A stretch of DNA of 64,000 nt from the NCBI RefSeq assembly GCF_021018895.1, contig NC_079371.1, positions 6,778,501 through 6,842,500 of the forward strand, written 5' to 3'. Positions 9,775 to 22,926 of this stretch are shown one piece after another. Under the pieces are notes generated by a model, which saw nothing but the letters and a program-made list of their open reading frames with translations, did not search any database and had not been told where the DNA came from. Position 1 is the stretch's first letter, and every line of letters begins with the position of its first letter. Position numbers and translations under genes: made by a program. This DNA comes from Seriola aureovittata. Its lineage: Eukaryota; Chordata; Actinopteri; Carangiformes; Carangidae.

Positions 9775-11510
9775 TACAATATTTTTCTAATTACATTGTG
9801 ACAAAAAAGAAGGATCCATTAAGTTGTGTGGTGATTCAAAATTATATTGTAAATATCTTTAATTAGATTCTCCATACAACGCAATGGTTCATTCTTACAG
9901 TTCTGAATGTAATTAGAAAGTCATAAATGCCGTGTGCATATCTTAAATGTGAGTCCAGTCAGTCTTACATACAGTATGTTGAATCCACTTGCCCTGTAGG
10001 TAAGAATTTTTGTGAAATATTAGTGAAGTGTTATTGGTTATTAAATTTTATTTTCCAAGATTCCCGCAGCTGGAAAGCATCTTGTGCAAAGATAGATTTG
10101 TCAGTTCTTTGCGAAGCTGATTACATCTCTCGCAGAAGGGGTCCACAGTTTGTTGGATCAACAGCAGTTTTCATGTTGCAGTGCCTGTGTATTTCGTAAC
10201 CCAACAGATTAAAGCATTTTGTGAAACGTAGACAGCTGATATGTAGTCTTTATTTTAAAAAATGCAGCCTATATTTAACCAGCTCATTGCAGAGTTGTTA
10301 ATTTTATTTTATCTCCTTGGTGATGTTCTGTCTGTCTCTGATGAATTACTTGAAATTACATTTTAAACATAAACATGTGGGGAATTAATTAGCTTTCAAA
10401 TGTAGAACTTGTCATCATTTCAGTTTCTGCTTCTCTGTAGCTCCCTTGCACATGTTTAGGCACAGCACTGGGGGCAAGTCGTTTTTTTTTTTTTAATCAA
10501 TTGCGTTCATAATAAATGATTCACCAAAAACATTATTCACTGCCTCATAGCTAAAGGGTTTAATGGAAAGAAGCACCCCTGTTCCTCCTGTTTGCTATTT
10601 AAGTGCTGTGATTTTTCTGAGTGAAAGGAGAACCTCCAATATCTTCTGTTCTCATGCCCCGATAGTGCACGAAACATTTGTCACGTTTCTGTCCGGGAAA
10701 TTATGTGCCTAATTATGATTTTACTCTAATGTCAATGTGAAAATGGTGTAGAATAATAGTCTCCTTTGTGATTACGTCTGAAATATTATTACTAATGATT
10801 TCAGGAGCAGCTACCCCAGCAGAGAGAGTTACAGAGCCTCAGCAGAGGGTACTTCAGTGTATTCTGAAAAAATCAATTTTAATAGTGTAATCGATACATG
10901 ATCCAGTCTGTAGTCCTTAAAAAGTCAAGGAGTACACAAAGACTGATCTTCGCTTTGGCTGCTGTAACAAAAAGCAGCATGGACCTGCCAGGACTAATCC
11001 TGCCTTTGATGATGCACATTCTCTTCAATAATTAGATAGAACGGTGTATTGTGCGCTATAGCTGGTAAACAAAGTGCATTGCAAAATCAATAACAGGCAA
11101 AGAGAGGCAGTACATTTCTGATGAAATCACTGATTTGTTTGGCTCAGTATGCAGGACACTTACTCAAGGATATTTTGAGGCTGTCTACTTGGCATCTGTT
11201 TCAGTCTTGTTCTGTGGCATTCATCATGTCTGTGTCTATTTAAGTCAAAGCGGATGGATAAAGGACACTTCAGATACAATTTTGCTAAAAGTCTCGCTAA
11301 AAGGCTCCTTTGAGTTTTTTCCAACTGGAGCTTGCTGTTCCAATAAGAACTGGAGCGCTTCATCTAATTTAGCAGATTAATGTGAACCAGGTGATGACTG
11401 AATCATTTAGTCCAATATTGAGTCGTTTTGTTTTTATTGTTGTATTGATTGACCATTAATTGATTTTTAGCCATGCTAGCGATGTGGTTCTCTGGACTGC
11501 AATTTCATTT
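9775..11510. other. Non-coding; no gene seen
   Basis: The stretch is AT-rich, with a short poly-T at 10482-10493 and homeodomain-type ATTA clusters such as 'ggggaattaattagctttc' near 10380. No coding exon or structured RNA is recognisable. The open frame at 9927-10199 has no splice sites or protein-like composition. Confidence 0.4.
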
Positions 11511-11514
11511 GGTC

Positions 11515-11860
11515 AATTGTTCCACCGTGTTGGTCTAGACTGAAATATCTTCCTATACATTCAGGGTGCTCTAGCATGTATGCTAACGACGTAACGCTAT
11601 GAAGATGACATTTGTGATTTTGGGTGAAATGCCTTGATCTGTTGTATGGACATTGACTACAACTATGGTACTTTATGTACTGCTACCAGTAGGTCAGAAA
11701 TGGACTTTATCCAATACATTGTTCAACTATTTGACAAAACTAATTAAAATCCCATCAGCCTCAGCTGTACTGTCTAACACTGATTAGTAAATGTTAGCGT
11801 GCTAACGGACTAAACTAAGACGGTGAACATGGTAAATATTATACATATAGGCTACATAAC
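11515..11860 (+). repeat. Dispersed teleost repeat ('GTTAGCATGCTAAC' type)
   Basis: It contains 'tctagactgaaatatct', 'cccatcagcctcagctgta' and 'aatgttagcgtgctaacgg', followed by 'aaactaagacggtgaacatg'. These blocks occur in this order in a repeat I recall as widespread in percomorph fishes. It has no open frame of note. Confidence 0.6.
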
Positions 11861-13146
11861 ATTTTGGAGTGTAAACACATAACTATTCATTGGGTTTAGC
11901 TGCAGTTCAGCTTAGCTGCATGTTACAGTGAAACTGAAAAAGACACATAAACACACAGCAATCATGTCAAAAAGCTGTTATTCCTGAAAAGACTGTTTAC
12001 TGTACTGCTGAATAGCTCAGAGCAGGTTTTTAGCCCCCCACCACTGCCACTCATTGTGTTTTCATTCACTGTGTTTTGCTGTGTAAGTCCCGGACGGAGT
12101 GACCTTTGTTTGGATGTTTTCTTGCTTATAGAGTCAATAACATCTGCAGGTTATTTATGATTACAAATCTTTTTTACAGGGAGTACAATGGCAGCGGTGG
12201 CAGTACAAAAAGACGCCTCTTGCCAAACATGAAGTGGGGATGAATCTGCCTTTTTTTTTTTTTTTTTAACCAGTTCAAACTCACCTTTCATGGTTCATAT
12301 GTTGCATTTGTGTAAAAGATGAAGGTGTGACCTTTTCACATAATTTAATCTGTGATGACAGAAATGGCCCCGCAGAGCTTTGATAAGCCAAATCAACCAC
12401 GTAACAAGCATTCTGTGACTTGAAACCTTACACCTATACATTACATAAATGAGGCTTTTGACTTTATTGGAAACTAAAGACCTTAAAGTTTTAATGTGCT
12501 CCATTTTGTAGCTGAGAACTTCTTACTGATTCTGAAAGAGGAGAATCAATTTTGACTTTTTTTTTCAGGCTGTACTTTGTGTTTAATTTTTCATTTGAGG
12601 TTGAAAAATTCAGCCTGTGTTTTCTTTGAGACGCTGCCTCTGTATTACCTGAAGAAATTATTCTGTATAGGAGTTCAATATGTCTCAGGTTACCACAAAC
12701 CTGCAAATTGATTTCTCTGGGTGGGTTTGCAGCCTGGAGCACATTTTTTATTTTCTTTACTCTGAGAGGAAAAACAAATAATGTCACGCACACCATTCTG
12801 CTTCTTTGTTATCACATGAAATGTATTGTTATATTGCTCTATTTGGTGATGGCAATAAGAAATAGCCTAAGGGGAGCAGGTTATCAAGTCATATTATTCA
12901 ACCTGGTCATGCAGAGTGCAGTAGAGCCAGGGAGAAGGTTTTTAAAAAGCCAGCATGGGTGCATTTTTCCCCTTAGTTAAACTAGTAACATGATCTTTTA
13001 TGACAGTAAAAAGACCACATGTGACCTTAATGGACAGAAGTACAGATGTGAGCAAGAATATATAGGTTCTCAGTGAATACGCTGTACATTCAGGAGATCC
13101 CATGATTGCATTGCAGCTCCATGTTCCCATGCTCTAAACCCCCCCC

Positions 13147-13177
<31 letters not shown>

Positions 13178-13915
13178 ACACACTTGTTTACAGTCCTGTG
13201 AACCTCTCTAACATGCTAAAATGGGGGCTTCAGCTCATTACGCCTGTTACACTTGAGTGGTAAGCTTTTCTGCACTTGAATCGAATGGCAAAGGCATAAT
13301 TGGATTCAAATGAGATTTTAACCTATTAGAATAATTTTCTGTGTGTTGGAAGATGCTAAAATTTTAATGCTTAGTTCTTTTCATATTAAATGCTAATGAG
13401 GAATTGGCAGGTCAAAGCAAAGCCCATTCACAGCTCCTTAATTATCTGACACAGAGATTAAAGGTTGTGACTGCTATTACTCTCAGCAAAATATTTTTTT
13501 AATGATGTGTGCTTTTGTGAGCTCTTTAGAAAGTTGAGTGAAGAAGGTCTCCTCCCACCTGGTTTTGAAGATTAGAGCATTTCAGCGCGGGGCATCATAA
13601 TTGATCTAACGTCAAAATAATGCCACGCAGAGACATTTTGGAGTTCTTTGAGTTCATTGAACGAGCCCAGTCTGCTCTGCTTTGCAACAGCAGGACTGCA
13701 ACATTAAAACCTACAATTTAGCACATACTGTCTCTTGTCTCAGGTGAAACAGAAAAAGGGTTGAAAAGGTTTTATGCCTCATCTGCTGTCTTCAAATCAC
13801 TTAACCTATTTTTTGTGAGGCACAGATACATTTTGTTTTCATGCCAGGACACTACCATAAAATAGCATTTACAGACAAACAAGTTTTAAGTCAATGCAAT
13901 GATCAGACATTCACT
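11860..13915. other. Non-coding with simple repeats; no gene seen
   Basis: It contains a poly-T run at 12252-12267 and the C-run/(CA)n tract at 13139-13183. The segment 13250-13700 is complex, AT-rich and repeat-free, and might be conserved non-coding DNA. No exon was found. Confidence 0.4.
13139..13183. repeat. Poly-C run joined to (CA)n
   Basis: About 25 consecutive C are followed by roughly ten CA units. This is a simple-sequence tract, and its exact length is likely unreliable in assembly. Confidence 0.9.
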
Positions 13916-13918
13916 CTC

Positions 13919-14125
13919 CTTTTAGCTCTGTTTTGGTCTCTAGAAACTCCTGATGGAAATATCTATGTGCCACCAAGTTCACCAGCTAATCACCAATTTT
14001 ATCTGTAATCGACAACGTAACTTTTTTGCTGAAATAAGCTTCTGAAATCAACACTGTGAGAGTGGTGAGAAACCAGTTAAGCTGTGGACCATGAAACCAA
14101 AAGGATGAAGTGAAGGATGTTAAAA
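13919..14125 (+). repeat. Dispersed repeat ('TTTAGCTCTGTTTTGG' family), copy 1
   Basis: It starts 'ttttagctctgttttggtct', passes through 'ggaaatatct' and 'gttcaccagct', and ends near 'gaaaccaaaaggatgaagtg'. The same block order is found at 61636-61925, so the two support each other as copies of one family. Confidence 0.6.
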
Positions 14126-17100
14126 TGAAACACAAACACAGAAACTGCAGCGTTCGTCATATGGGCAACTTCTTTCACGTTACATATAAGGAAGTTGAAG
14201 TTATTTCTTTTTCTTGTGAGGCGTTTAAACACACGTCCTGTTAAAATACATATTTGTGCGTTAAAATAAAAACTTCAACAACTAAACCATAGATTTTCTG
14301 AAATATTTTTCTCTCTATTTAGATTGATTTAGAGAAATCTTGGTGACGGATTGGAAAAGCTTTCAGCACCTGCAGCAGGGTTGAGCGCTTGACAAATGGC
14401 GTTCAACTGTACATTTAATATCTATACATCATGAGCAATGGCAGGGGATGGAAAATGCAAGTTTGTACAGCATTTTTATGTCCATGCAGTTACAGTGACA
14501 CATTGGATGAGGTGTGTGTAGTGGTGGGTAACTGGTTGGGACAGACCATTACTCAGCAGGAAGTGGACAGTAAATAAAAGGGTGCGGTGGCACCTGCTGA
14601 GTGTTCCCTCCTGAGTCTCGTCTTTCACATTTCCGACGTGCTTTTTGTGCGGAACCAACTCCATGCCGATTGTTGTGATGCGAAGCTCAACACACGGGTA
14701 ACAAAGAAAGATGTGACGTTTATTTTTGAAGCTCCTGCAGAGACTGCCCGTAGTGATGACGACGGGAGTTTTAGAGCAGAAAGGAAGAGGGAAGAAAAAT
14801 GTGAGGGAAGAGCACACAAGCTCAGCTCACTGGTGTTGATCCCGGTGCATCTCCTTCAAACACTGAAGTCCCTTCACGCCAACACAAGCATATGTATCAT
14901 GTATGCTCACACAAACACAAACACACTTGTATACACACGTCTTCATGCTTCAGCCCCCATAGACTGGTTGTTTCTCCTCCAACACCATCCCTGTGTCTCA
15001 CAGAATTATTCACTCTTGGCTTCTCAGCAGGCCCTTTGTTTCCAAGGCAACAAGACTTCGTGCAAATGTTGGGTTTGCTGTAGTCTAGACAATCAGCATT
15101 TTTAATGTGCCTTAACTTGACTGAGAAAGTTTAACAATATTTTTTTTCTGCTTCTTACATGTTGAACAAAGTGGCACGAGGCCTTCTGTTGTGTTTGTGA
15201 TTGTGATATGAGTCACGATTTTAGTGAGGAATGGAAATTTTTGCATTTCACTTTCATAAAAAAAAAAAAAAAAAGATGTGATTTTTGCTGGGGTCTGTAC
15301 CAAACAAGCATGTCCCCTTTTATCTGGAGAGTATGATTTGTAGGCCAGGGCATCTCGGTAGCACCACAATGCTTCATTTATGGTATGTTGCGACACATTT
15401 TACATCTATCAAAAAATTGCAGCTCCTGCAATTTGGATATTGCACTTGGTGATTTTTTGATTAATTGTTTAGCCCTGGTGCTTTGTCTTGATTATGCTTA
15501 GCACAGCGCAGTATTGTTAGTTATGCATTGTCACACTTGTTGATCCCAGGTAGTGAGCCCTCTAAAAGGTGCTCTGCTGGCATCTTCTATCATCATCTGA
15601 CATTTGCATATACATGCACAGACAATCACAACAAGCCTTTGCAACACGGTGGGGTATTCACTATGAAAAGGTGAAGCCTTACCATTTCCCTCTCTGATGT
15701 GACACTCACTTGTCAACTACATAAACACCTCTTAGACCTAGCTCAATTAGAACATGCAGAAAAAAGAATATAGAAACAATTGACAATTATTTTGATGCAT
15801 GAAAACCCTGCCATGTGTTTTTTTGTAGCTCAAAATGTTGCCTTGAATAGCCTATCCTAGCCACCCCTTCCCTTCCATGAGCAAAACCACTGCTCCAACC
15901 ATAGTGTTGGTCCCTGTGTTCTTCATGAGTCCTTGCACTAGTTTAGACAGGCATGAAAGTCATTTTATATTCACATCTTCTTCACACCCTCCTATATAGG
16001 GTGTATGTCCAACACCTATCTCTCACAAAAGGCAGTTCATATAAAAATCTAGCACTTGTTCTGTGAACATACAGCAACACTATGCTCCGTATCACTCCTG
16101 CTTCTATGCTCCCTGCTTTCAGAAACTCTCTCCCCCTCCCAAGTTTCCTCTTGTATGAGCATTTAGTTGTATGTGATGTTGTTCCTTATCTCAGACTGTG
16201 CAAGGCGGGTTTGGGAGCTCAGGGACATCGCCATTGCAATAAATGCCTGTTGTTACAATACATTGTTTAAACTTTAACGTGACTGTCCTGACTGAGAAGT
16301 TTGTTGCAGGTAGCTCAGACACCGCCCCCTTGATGGAGGCTGCTGTGGCACATTGGAAGATTCTCACCGACATGTCCTTCTATCACTGTTTTGAAATGTT
16401 GCTGGACCGACAACACCACTGTCAGTTAAAGCAGACTGGCGTCACGACTCATCCCTGAAGGCCACACACCACCTGCTCACCTCGCAAGGCAGGTCACCTC
16501 TCAACCTGCTTGTGAGGTGATTGTGATCACTGACATGTGTGTGTGTGTGTGTGTGTGTGGGGGGGGGGGGTTGTCCTCCCTTATACTCCTCTGTGCTGTC
16601 AGAGCCACTTCAAAGGTGTAGGTCCTTCCTGGCCAAAGCAATGCTAGACTAAATTTAGTTGTACCTCTAATTACAGCATGTGACATTAAAAGAGACATTT
16701 TTCTAAACTACTGCTGTGAATGCAACATTTCAGTAACTTCCTTGACATACAGTCAACATACAGAACAATCTCAGTGTGATGCATTCAGTGGCATATGAGA
16801 GGCAATTTATGGGAGGCAACACTATTTTTGCAAAAGAAAAAAAAAAGAAAAAAGGAAAATTCATAATCTTTGGTTTCCAATAGCAGCACCAGACTGTCAA
16901 AGTCAGCAGGAAGGGGGCAGACCAACAGTGGGGGATCAGATTTGAGGGCAGCAGGGTTGGGCATGAGAGACCTACCACCACACTCACAGTAATCACATCG
17001 CTGCAGGAGATCAAGAAAGCACTGAAAATGCTTTCAGTGTTGCTGTCACCTCAACATGGACAAGGGCCAGAGGCATGTGATGCATAGCCCAAACAGTTTG

Positions 17101-18640
17101 AGCTAAGATTCCCTCCTTGTTGATTTTGGAGTGCTGAGAAAAAGTCAGTTAGGTGTTATCCTGGCCTTTACAGAACTGCATGAGTTTATCCTGAGCGTGC
17201 ACATTTCAGCATTTAGGTCCTGAAGTCTCTATGCATGAAAACTTCAAAACAGTAACAGCAAAAATCACTATTGGCAGTTGCTGGGGAATGCACACTTCCA
17301 CATTCAGAAAAACTATGAATTCCCATTCACGTTTCAGTGAATTCAGAAAGTTTGATAAATTGTTAAGAGGTCAATGTAAAAAGACACCACCCCTTAAACT
17401 ATGTTCCGCTTTTAAAATGTCTCTCATCATGTCTGAATTTTAAGATTTTGAAATGCCATGAGGTAAGTTAAGTAGGCACATCTGTATGCAACGTTGGGAT
17501 CCCTGTCTGGCTATCTGTTTATTTATCTCCTGCGTTACATTTTAAAATGAGATATCCATTCAGACCACAATCGCTTATGTAAATTGACTGCATGCAAGGA
17601 AAACCTTTCGAGACCACCAAAACTCACTTCATAACAAAACAATCACACTTTTGGGAAATTATTATTTTAAAAATGCTATTTAATTAAACAAGTTTGGGTA
17701 ATTATGGCAATAGTATACAGCATGTGGTTCTATTGTTGTGGAATTAAAGTCTTTATTTTATGACATATGCTGAAATGTATGAGGTTTGCATACAAATTTA
17801 CAGCAAAAGCGAAGTAGAACAATTAGCAGCTGGCAGGGCGGTGCAGGCTCAGCCTTCCTTTTGACCTGCCAGTGAAAACAAGCAAGATGAAGATGGAAGG
17901 GCTAACCTTAAAATACATCACAACCATTCATTATCATGCTGTCTTTGGCATTCTCTGAGATACATGATATTTAGCAAAGGGACCCCTCTTTGCCCCACTT
18001 TTAATTACCATGGAGGAAAATGACCTTTTTGAATTGTCGCAGGCTTTGTCACCTTCAAAGAAGAAATGACTTCTGTTTTATTGCTTTGTGCTTATAATGT
18101 GTTCAGTTTACAGAGCTTCAACTCATAACATTGTAAACATTTGCACTTTATTAACTATTCAATATACAGTATATGTGGACAGAATTTCAGTGCAGAGGAG
18201 GATTTACTGCAGTGGCAATGGGCTCTGCACCCTGCAAATAATTATCAAGTTTAAACTGTACATTGTGCATGTGCTTTGTCCACTCCACTATGCTATGTAG
18301 CCACAAATTTATTTTTGGGCGGATATGAGATATGCAAATGTATGAAACTGTTGCTGCAGGGGCCTTTGGGGGATCCATCTGCCCTGTGGATAATGCAGGC
18401 ATGATCTGCCCTGTGTTTGTTGGCTATGGTGCAGGTGCACGCTGCTCACCAAGCTGTTAACATCACTAAGTTAAAAGAAAGAAACAAAAGACTAATATAA
18501 ACTGTGAAGCATTCAAAGGAGAGCTGAGCTGGGTGTGGTTAGGCACGACCTCTCCCTCCCAGCTTGTCGGCTTCTCCTCCTCTGGATCTTAAAGGAGAGA
18601 ACCATCAGCCCACACCTGTGAGTCATTGCCTTGATTTCTC
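14126..18640. other. Non-coding; no gene seen
   Basis: It holds short A/T runs, a (TG)n-G tract at 16536-16570 and scattered AT-rich DNA. The long plus-strand open frame at 14587-15105 has no recognisable domain, does not begin with ATG and is overlapped by an open minus-strand frame, so I do not call a gene. Confidence 0.4.
16536..16570. repeat. (TG)n followed by poly-G
   Basis: About twelve TG units run directly into about eleven G. Confidence 0.9.
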
Positions 18641-18645
18641 TGGTG

Positions 18646-18712
18646 CATATAAAGGGAAGCTCAGCAGGTGACAGAGGAGCAAGCAACAAACCAACAAACC
18701 AACAAACCAACA
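18646..18712 (+). promoter_or_regulatory. TATA-like box and (CAACAAAC)n tract
   Basis: A TATAAA at 18648-18653 in 'catataaagg' is followed about 30 bases later by a short tandem of an 8-base CAACAAAC-type unit (about 18683-18712). The spacing would suit a promoter for the exon-like segment at 19023-19190, but no transcript evidence exists in the sequence. Speculative. Confidence 0.2.
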
Positions 18713-19022
18713 GAGAGTTTGTAAACAACTTGACCGGTCCAAATTATGCACAACTGTGTTTGGAGAAAATTCCTTATAAAATCATTTGTCAACAGAAACA
18801 CTGGGGATTGCTTTGGTGATCAACAGATGGATGTGCTGCTTTTCCCAGAGATATATTCATATATTGAATTGATATGATTCCCTGAACACCTTTGACTGTG
18901 CCATAGGTGTTGGAGAATACACCTGTACTACCTTGTCTGCCAGAATGACCAACAACACAGCGTCTGCAGGGGCTGTAGCCTGAACACACATGTGCTGCAC
19001 CAACAGCTTGCTTTAATAACAG

Positions 19023-19190
19023 GCGGCGGCTACCCCAAGTAACAGAGGAGGATTACACTGAGGTGTACCTACAAGAGTTTGAGAAGACGGCCGCCTGGGT
19101 GAAGTTGGCCATCAGTCAAAAGAGCTGGACTTATTGCTACATATGTCTGAAGAAGCCCAGAGAGCTTCCCAAGACCTACCAGCTGCCAAG
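19023..19190 (+). CDS. Unassigned exon-like coding segment
   Basis: 168 bases are bounded by an AG at 19021-19022 and a good donor CCAAG|gtaggt at 19190/19191, phase 2 at both ends. One frame is open throughout and reads protein-like: LPQVTEEDYTEVYLQEFEKT near the start, then AAWVKLAISQKSWTYCYICL, then KKPRELPKTYQLP. It is about 52% GC, well above its surroundings. The upstream frame stays open to a TAG near 18977, and no in-frame ATG is present, so if real it is an internal exon. The acceptor has a poor pyrimidine tract. I do not recognise the protein. A possible following exon is at 20733-20853. It could also be a fragment of a decayed gene. Confidence 0.4.
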
Positions 19191-19421
19191 GTAGGTTCTT
19201 ACACAACCATCAAAGACTCATCCCTTGTTTAGATGATCCACTTAATCACACATAATCAGTATAAAATCTCCAAGCTGCAGGTTACAGAGGGGAAAAGTAA
19301 TGAAAGTAATGATCACTCTTTAAAAGCGCTGGAAAAACATATTTGCATCTTTTGCTCTTTATTTTCTCTTTGGTAGAAAGCCAAGGAGAGATTTAGCTGC
19401 TTCAACTTCACACACATACGC

Positions 19422-19423
<2 letters not shown>

Positions 19424-19506
<83 letters not shown>

Positions 19507-19510
19507 CGTG
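19424..19510. repeat. Long (GT)n microsatellite
   Basis: About forty GT units with minor GCGT variation at the right end. It lies about 230 bases downstream of the exon-like segment. Simple tract. Confidence 0.95.
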
Positions 19511-19989
19511 CATATATGCATCATCTCCCAGGGAAATGATTATTTTCCCTCTTGGCTCACCTCACCCAGTCAACCTCCAGTACTGAATCAGTGTCAGAGT
19601 AGAGGAGGAAAAAGGCTGTGAGCTGTCGCTCTCCCTTGCTCTCTCGGGCATTAACAGTAGTGTGGGTTGTGTCTGATGGACAGGGCAGGAAAAGAGGTGG
19701 AGAAAATCCTCTGTTTACTTAAATAGCACCAGGAGCAGAGGCCTGGGAGCCGGGTGGATGAGAGATGGACACAGTGTTGAGGAAGTCAGCAAGGCAACAA
19801 ACATGCCCACCCATACAAATACGCAGCCACATACACACTATCTCCTCACCAGATATCCGTCCTTAGGTCCATGGCTGCTTACCTGCAGACGTTTTCACCG
19901 TACATAGTCTAGACAGAGAGGGGAAATGGGGCTAGGTGTGAAGAAAAGAAGGTACACAGAGGAGACATAATTATAATGAAGTGCTTTTT

Positions 19990-20315
19990 GAGAGGTGGAA
20001 GAAGTATTCAGATTCTTTTCTTTTCTTCTCCCTGCTTTTTGTAAAATAATGGATATATTTACCTCTTTGGCTCTCAAAAAGTTATTTAAATGAAACCATC
20101 TGAAACGTTTTGAGGGGAAACGTCTCTTTGGTGAAAGTTTTTATTTTTTTTTATTTTTAATTTTTTAAAACATCAAATCTTGATCTGAAAAGTAGGAGAC
20201 TAGCCTCTAGCTGTCAGATAGATGTAGAGGGGTTAAAACAAGTGCTACTTATAAATTGTACCTCAAAAGTTTGGGACTTGAGTGAATCTGCTTATTTACA
20301 TTTCACCACTGCTTT
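19990..20315. repeat. Dispersed MITE-like repeat, second copy of the 6611 family
   Basis: The left end reads 'gaggtggaagaagtattcag' and the right end 'cttatttacatttcaccact'. The outer bases (GGTGGAA / TTTCACCAC) form an imperfect inverted repeat, as expected for this family. The middle is diverged and A/T-rich. Confidence 0.55.
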
Positions 20316-20732
20316 TCATACATTGTGCAGGTAAAGGCAGATCTACAGACTGACGATACTAAAATCTTATCGCTCTTCAGAAATTATTCGTCATTATCAC
20401 ATTTCTCTCCTACTTTCCCGTGTAAAATAGCTGGCACACATCTCAACACCACGATGCAGGTGTTTCATCGAAGGTGTTTGCTCGTGCTGCAGTACTTAAA
20501 CCTAGTCCTAAAAATAAATCTCTTTTTGGCCTTGCACAGACAACTTAGATTATCTACATTGCACTACAAAAGAGCCATTGCATTTCATGGCATCTTGTAT
20601 AAAGAATTGCTGTCACACCTAATTCAATCTTCAACTAAGCTCTCCCCAAGAAATTTCTGAATATCTTATAAAGCGAGGGAATTTTGAAAAGGGGGTTGAC
20701 ATAATTCCGATTGGTGCCTATTCTCTCTACAG

Positions 20733-20853
20733 GGGGATTGGGATGGGACTAATTCCTTGTTTCTCCTGTTTGCACACAAAGGAAATGCAGTGCGCATATG
20801 TGTCTATGACCATTATCCACGTAAACCTCGAGCTGCAGAGTTCCCAGCTGTAG
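20733..20853 (+). other. Possible downstream exon for the 19023 segment
   Basis: The acceptor ttctctctacag|GGGG is strong. Joined in phase 2 to the 19190 donor, the frame stays open for about 40 codons to a TAG at 20851-20853. The encoded stretch has no recognised domain, and a frame this long is expected by chance fairly often. Listed only because of splice strength and phase agreement. Confidence 0.12.
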
Positions 20854-22926
20854 GGCTTCTCTCAGATGTTGGAATTATAGTAGAGACGCAGCGAGGGATT
20901 AGTGAAAATGAATCCACATGGGATTTTCTGCACAACTATGCACGAGGATGAGTTTTTCAGTGCTGCTTGAAATGGATGTTCTCTCTCCCGTGTTCTTGAA
21001 AGCATCTCACTTGAAGATGCACATTTTCTTGATTTCATTATTGAGATTGGACAAGATGAAAAAAAACAAGAAGACACACTGACTTGACTGGATATGATTC
21101 AAGTTGGAAAAGGGTTATAAATTAAACAGCCTGGATCCCTACCTGACCTTCTTTGAAAGATCTAACTGCTGTGGTGCATCAATGCTGCATTCACCTTCTT
21201 GACTCATGCAAAGAGGGAATACTAGTCAACTCCTCTCAGCATCCTGTTTGCTTACTTTTGTCTTTGCCAATGTTAACTGATGTTAAAGAGTTACCTGGTA
21301 GAGGTGTGTTGCATGTGCAGAAGGTGCCGACAGAGCTTGAAGGTGGCCTGAAGAAATCCAGCGGAATATTTGAAACCTCGGCAGCAGGAGCCGCCATGTT
21401 TGATTTGAAACTTTGTTTATTTATTACCTCAAAGCACCATCAGTTCTCTGGGGTTTTGAGCCACTAACATTTGGAAATGAGGTGACACCAATGAAGTAAC
21501 TGCTCTTCTCCATTTAGAAATATTCCGGAGTAAATGCTGAAAGGAACATTTGGAAGTAAATAGGAAACAGTCAAACTGATTATGACTTTCATATTGCTTC
21601 TCTGTTTTTTTTAACAGTTTTGTAATAGAGCACTGAGCAACAGAAATGACTTGGCTTTTGAGAGATGTTTATCAAGCTTTTACTGTACTATATGTGTTAG
21701 TATCAGCGTCAGTGGTTGAGTAATGTGTCATTCAGGCCCGGACGCGAGGTGCTGCACACAATTCATCACAATTACATTTCTCTCGCTGCTGTGTTGCTCG
21801 TTTCACATTCATCCGTATGACTGACAAGTTCTAGCATATGTTTTCTGCTCTGGTGTGAACTTCCAGCTGGTTCTGGTGGAGTTCACTTTTATTCAACTCT
21901 TCCCTGCAGTTGCTGTTGGCTAATAGAAATCATCATGCACTGCGTTTAGAAAATGGAGAAGTCATATTTCAGTGATGTGCCATTTCTTCGTTTTGGACAT
22001 TGCTCTCATGCGCTGTTTACAGTTTGTTGTGGCTCTGCTCAATATTTATTACCCACATCAGAACCGAGACATTACATCTTTTTCAGGACAGAGTGCCGAA
22101 CAGTTCCATTGAAGCTGATGTGAACCTTTTAACTTTGAGCATATGTTCAAATGCAACTGCTGGCAATGCCATTTAAAAAAAATAAATAAATAAAAATTAA
22201 TAATAATAATAATTGTATAAACATACAAACAATAATTGTAAAACATGGGACCAATGTAAATACTTTTATATGCATATTCCACTCAGCAGTGGAGTGGGTG
22301 GTGCGGTAGTGGCCACACAGAAAAAAAGTGTATTTACAAGGATATCTGTTTCCACATGCTGGGTGACATTCACAAGGTTTGCATCCATAATACTGTGTGG
22401 AGCAAGCATTTTCCTCTGTTTACACTCATATATTTAAAGGTGACACGTGTAGCATTGTCTCATTAATTCATCACTGTCAACAGAAACCAATATTTTCCCT
22501 TTGGCTGCCATTTCTTCATCCAGCAGTTGTTTACTAGGTTGCACTTCCCTAGAGATGCCGGAATATTTCTAATGTTTGGTACCAGAGATTTTAATTTTAG
22601 ACTACTATTACGGTTGCTCCTACTGCTAGTTGTTCTCGATAGTCATTCGTTACCTTATTTTGTTATTAAAAGAGAAAGAAAAAAACTCTTCACATTACAG
22701 TTGCAAGCCAAATGTCAAGGAAATTAGAAACAGTTTTCCTTGTAAAGTGATCAGAAAAACATTTAAAAAGCAACCAAGGAGAAGAGCAAACCACTGACAG
22801 ATAAACACTCCTACAATGTAGCACTAATTGCTGTTATAAAATTTTATTATGTGTGAAAATCTGATGCTTTGGCGTATCATTGTTTTTTGTCTACGTATGT
22901 GTATGTGTTTTTTTTATGTTTTTTTT

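Noticed and set aside
14587..15105. 172-codon plus-strand open frame
   Set aside because: It begins with GTG, has no recognisable domain or splice support, and overlaps open frames on the other strand.
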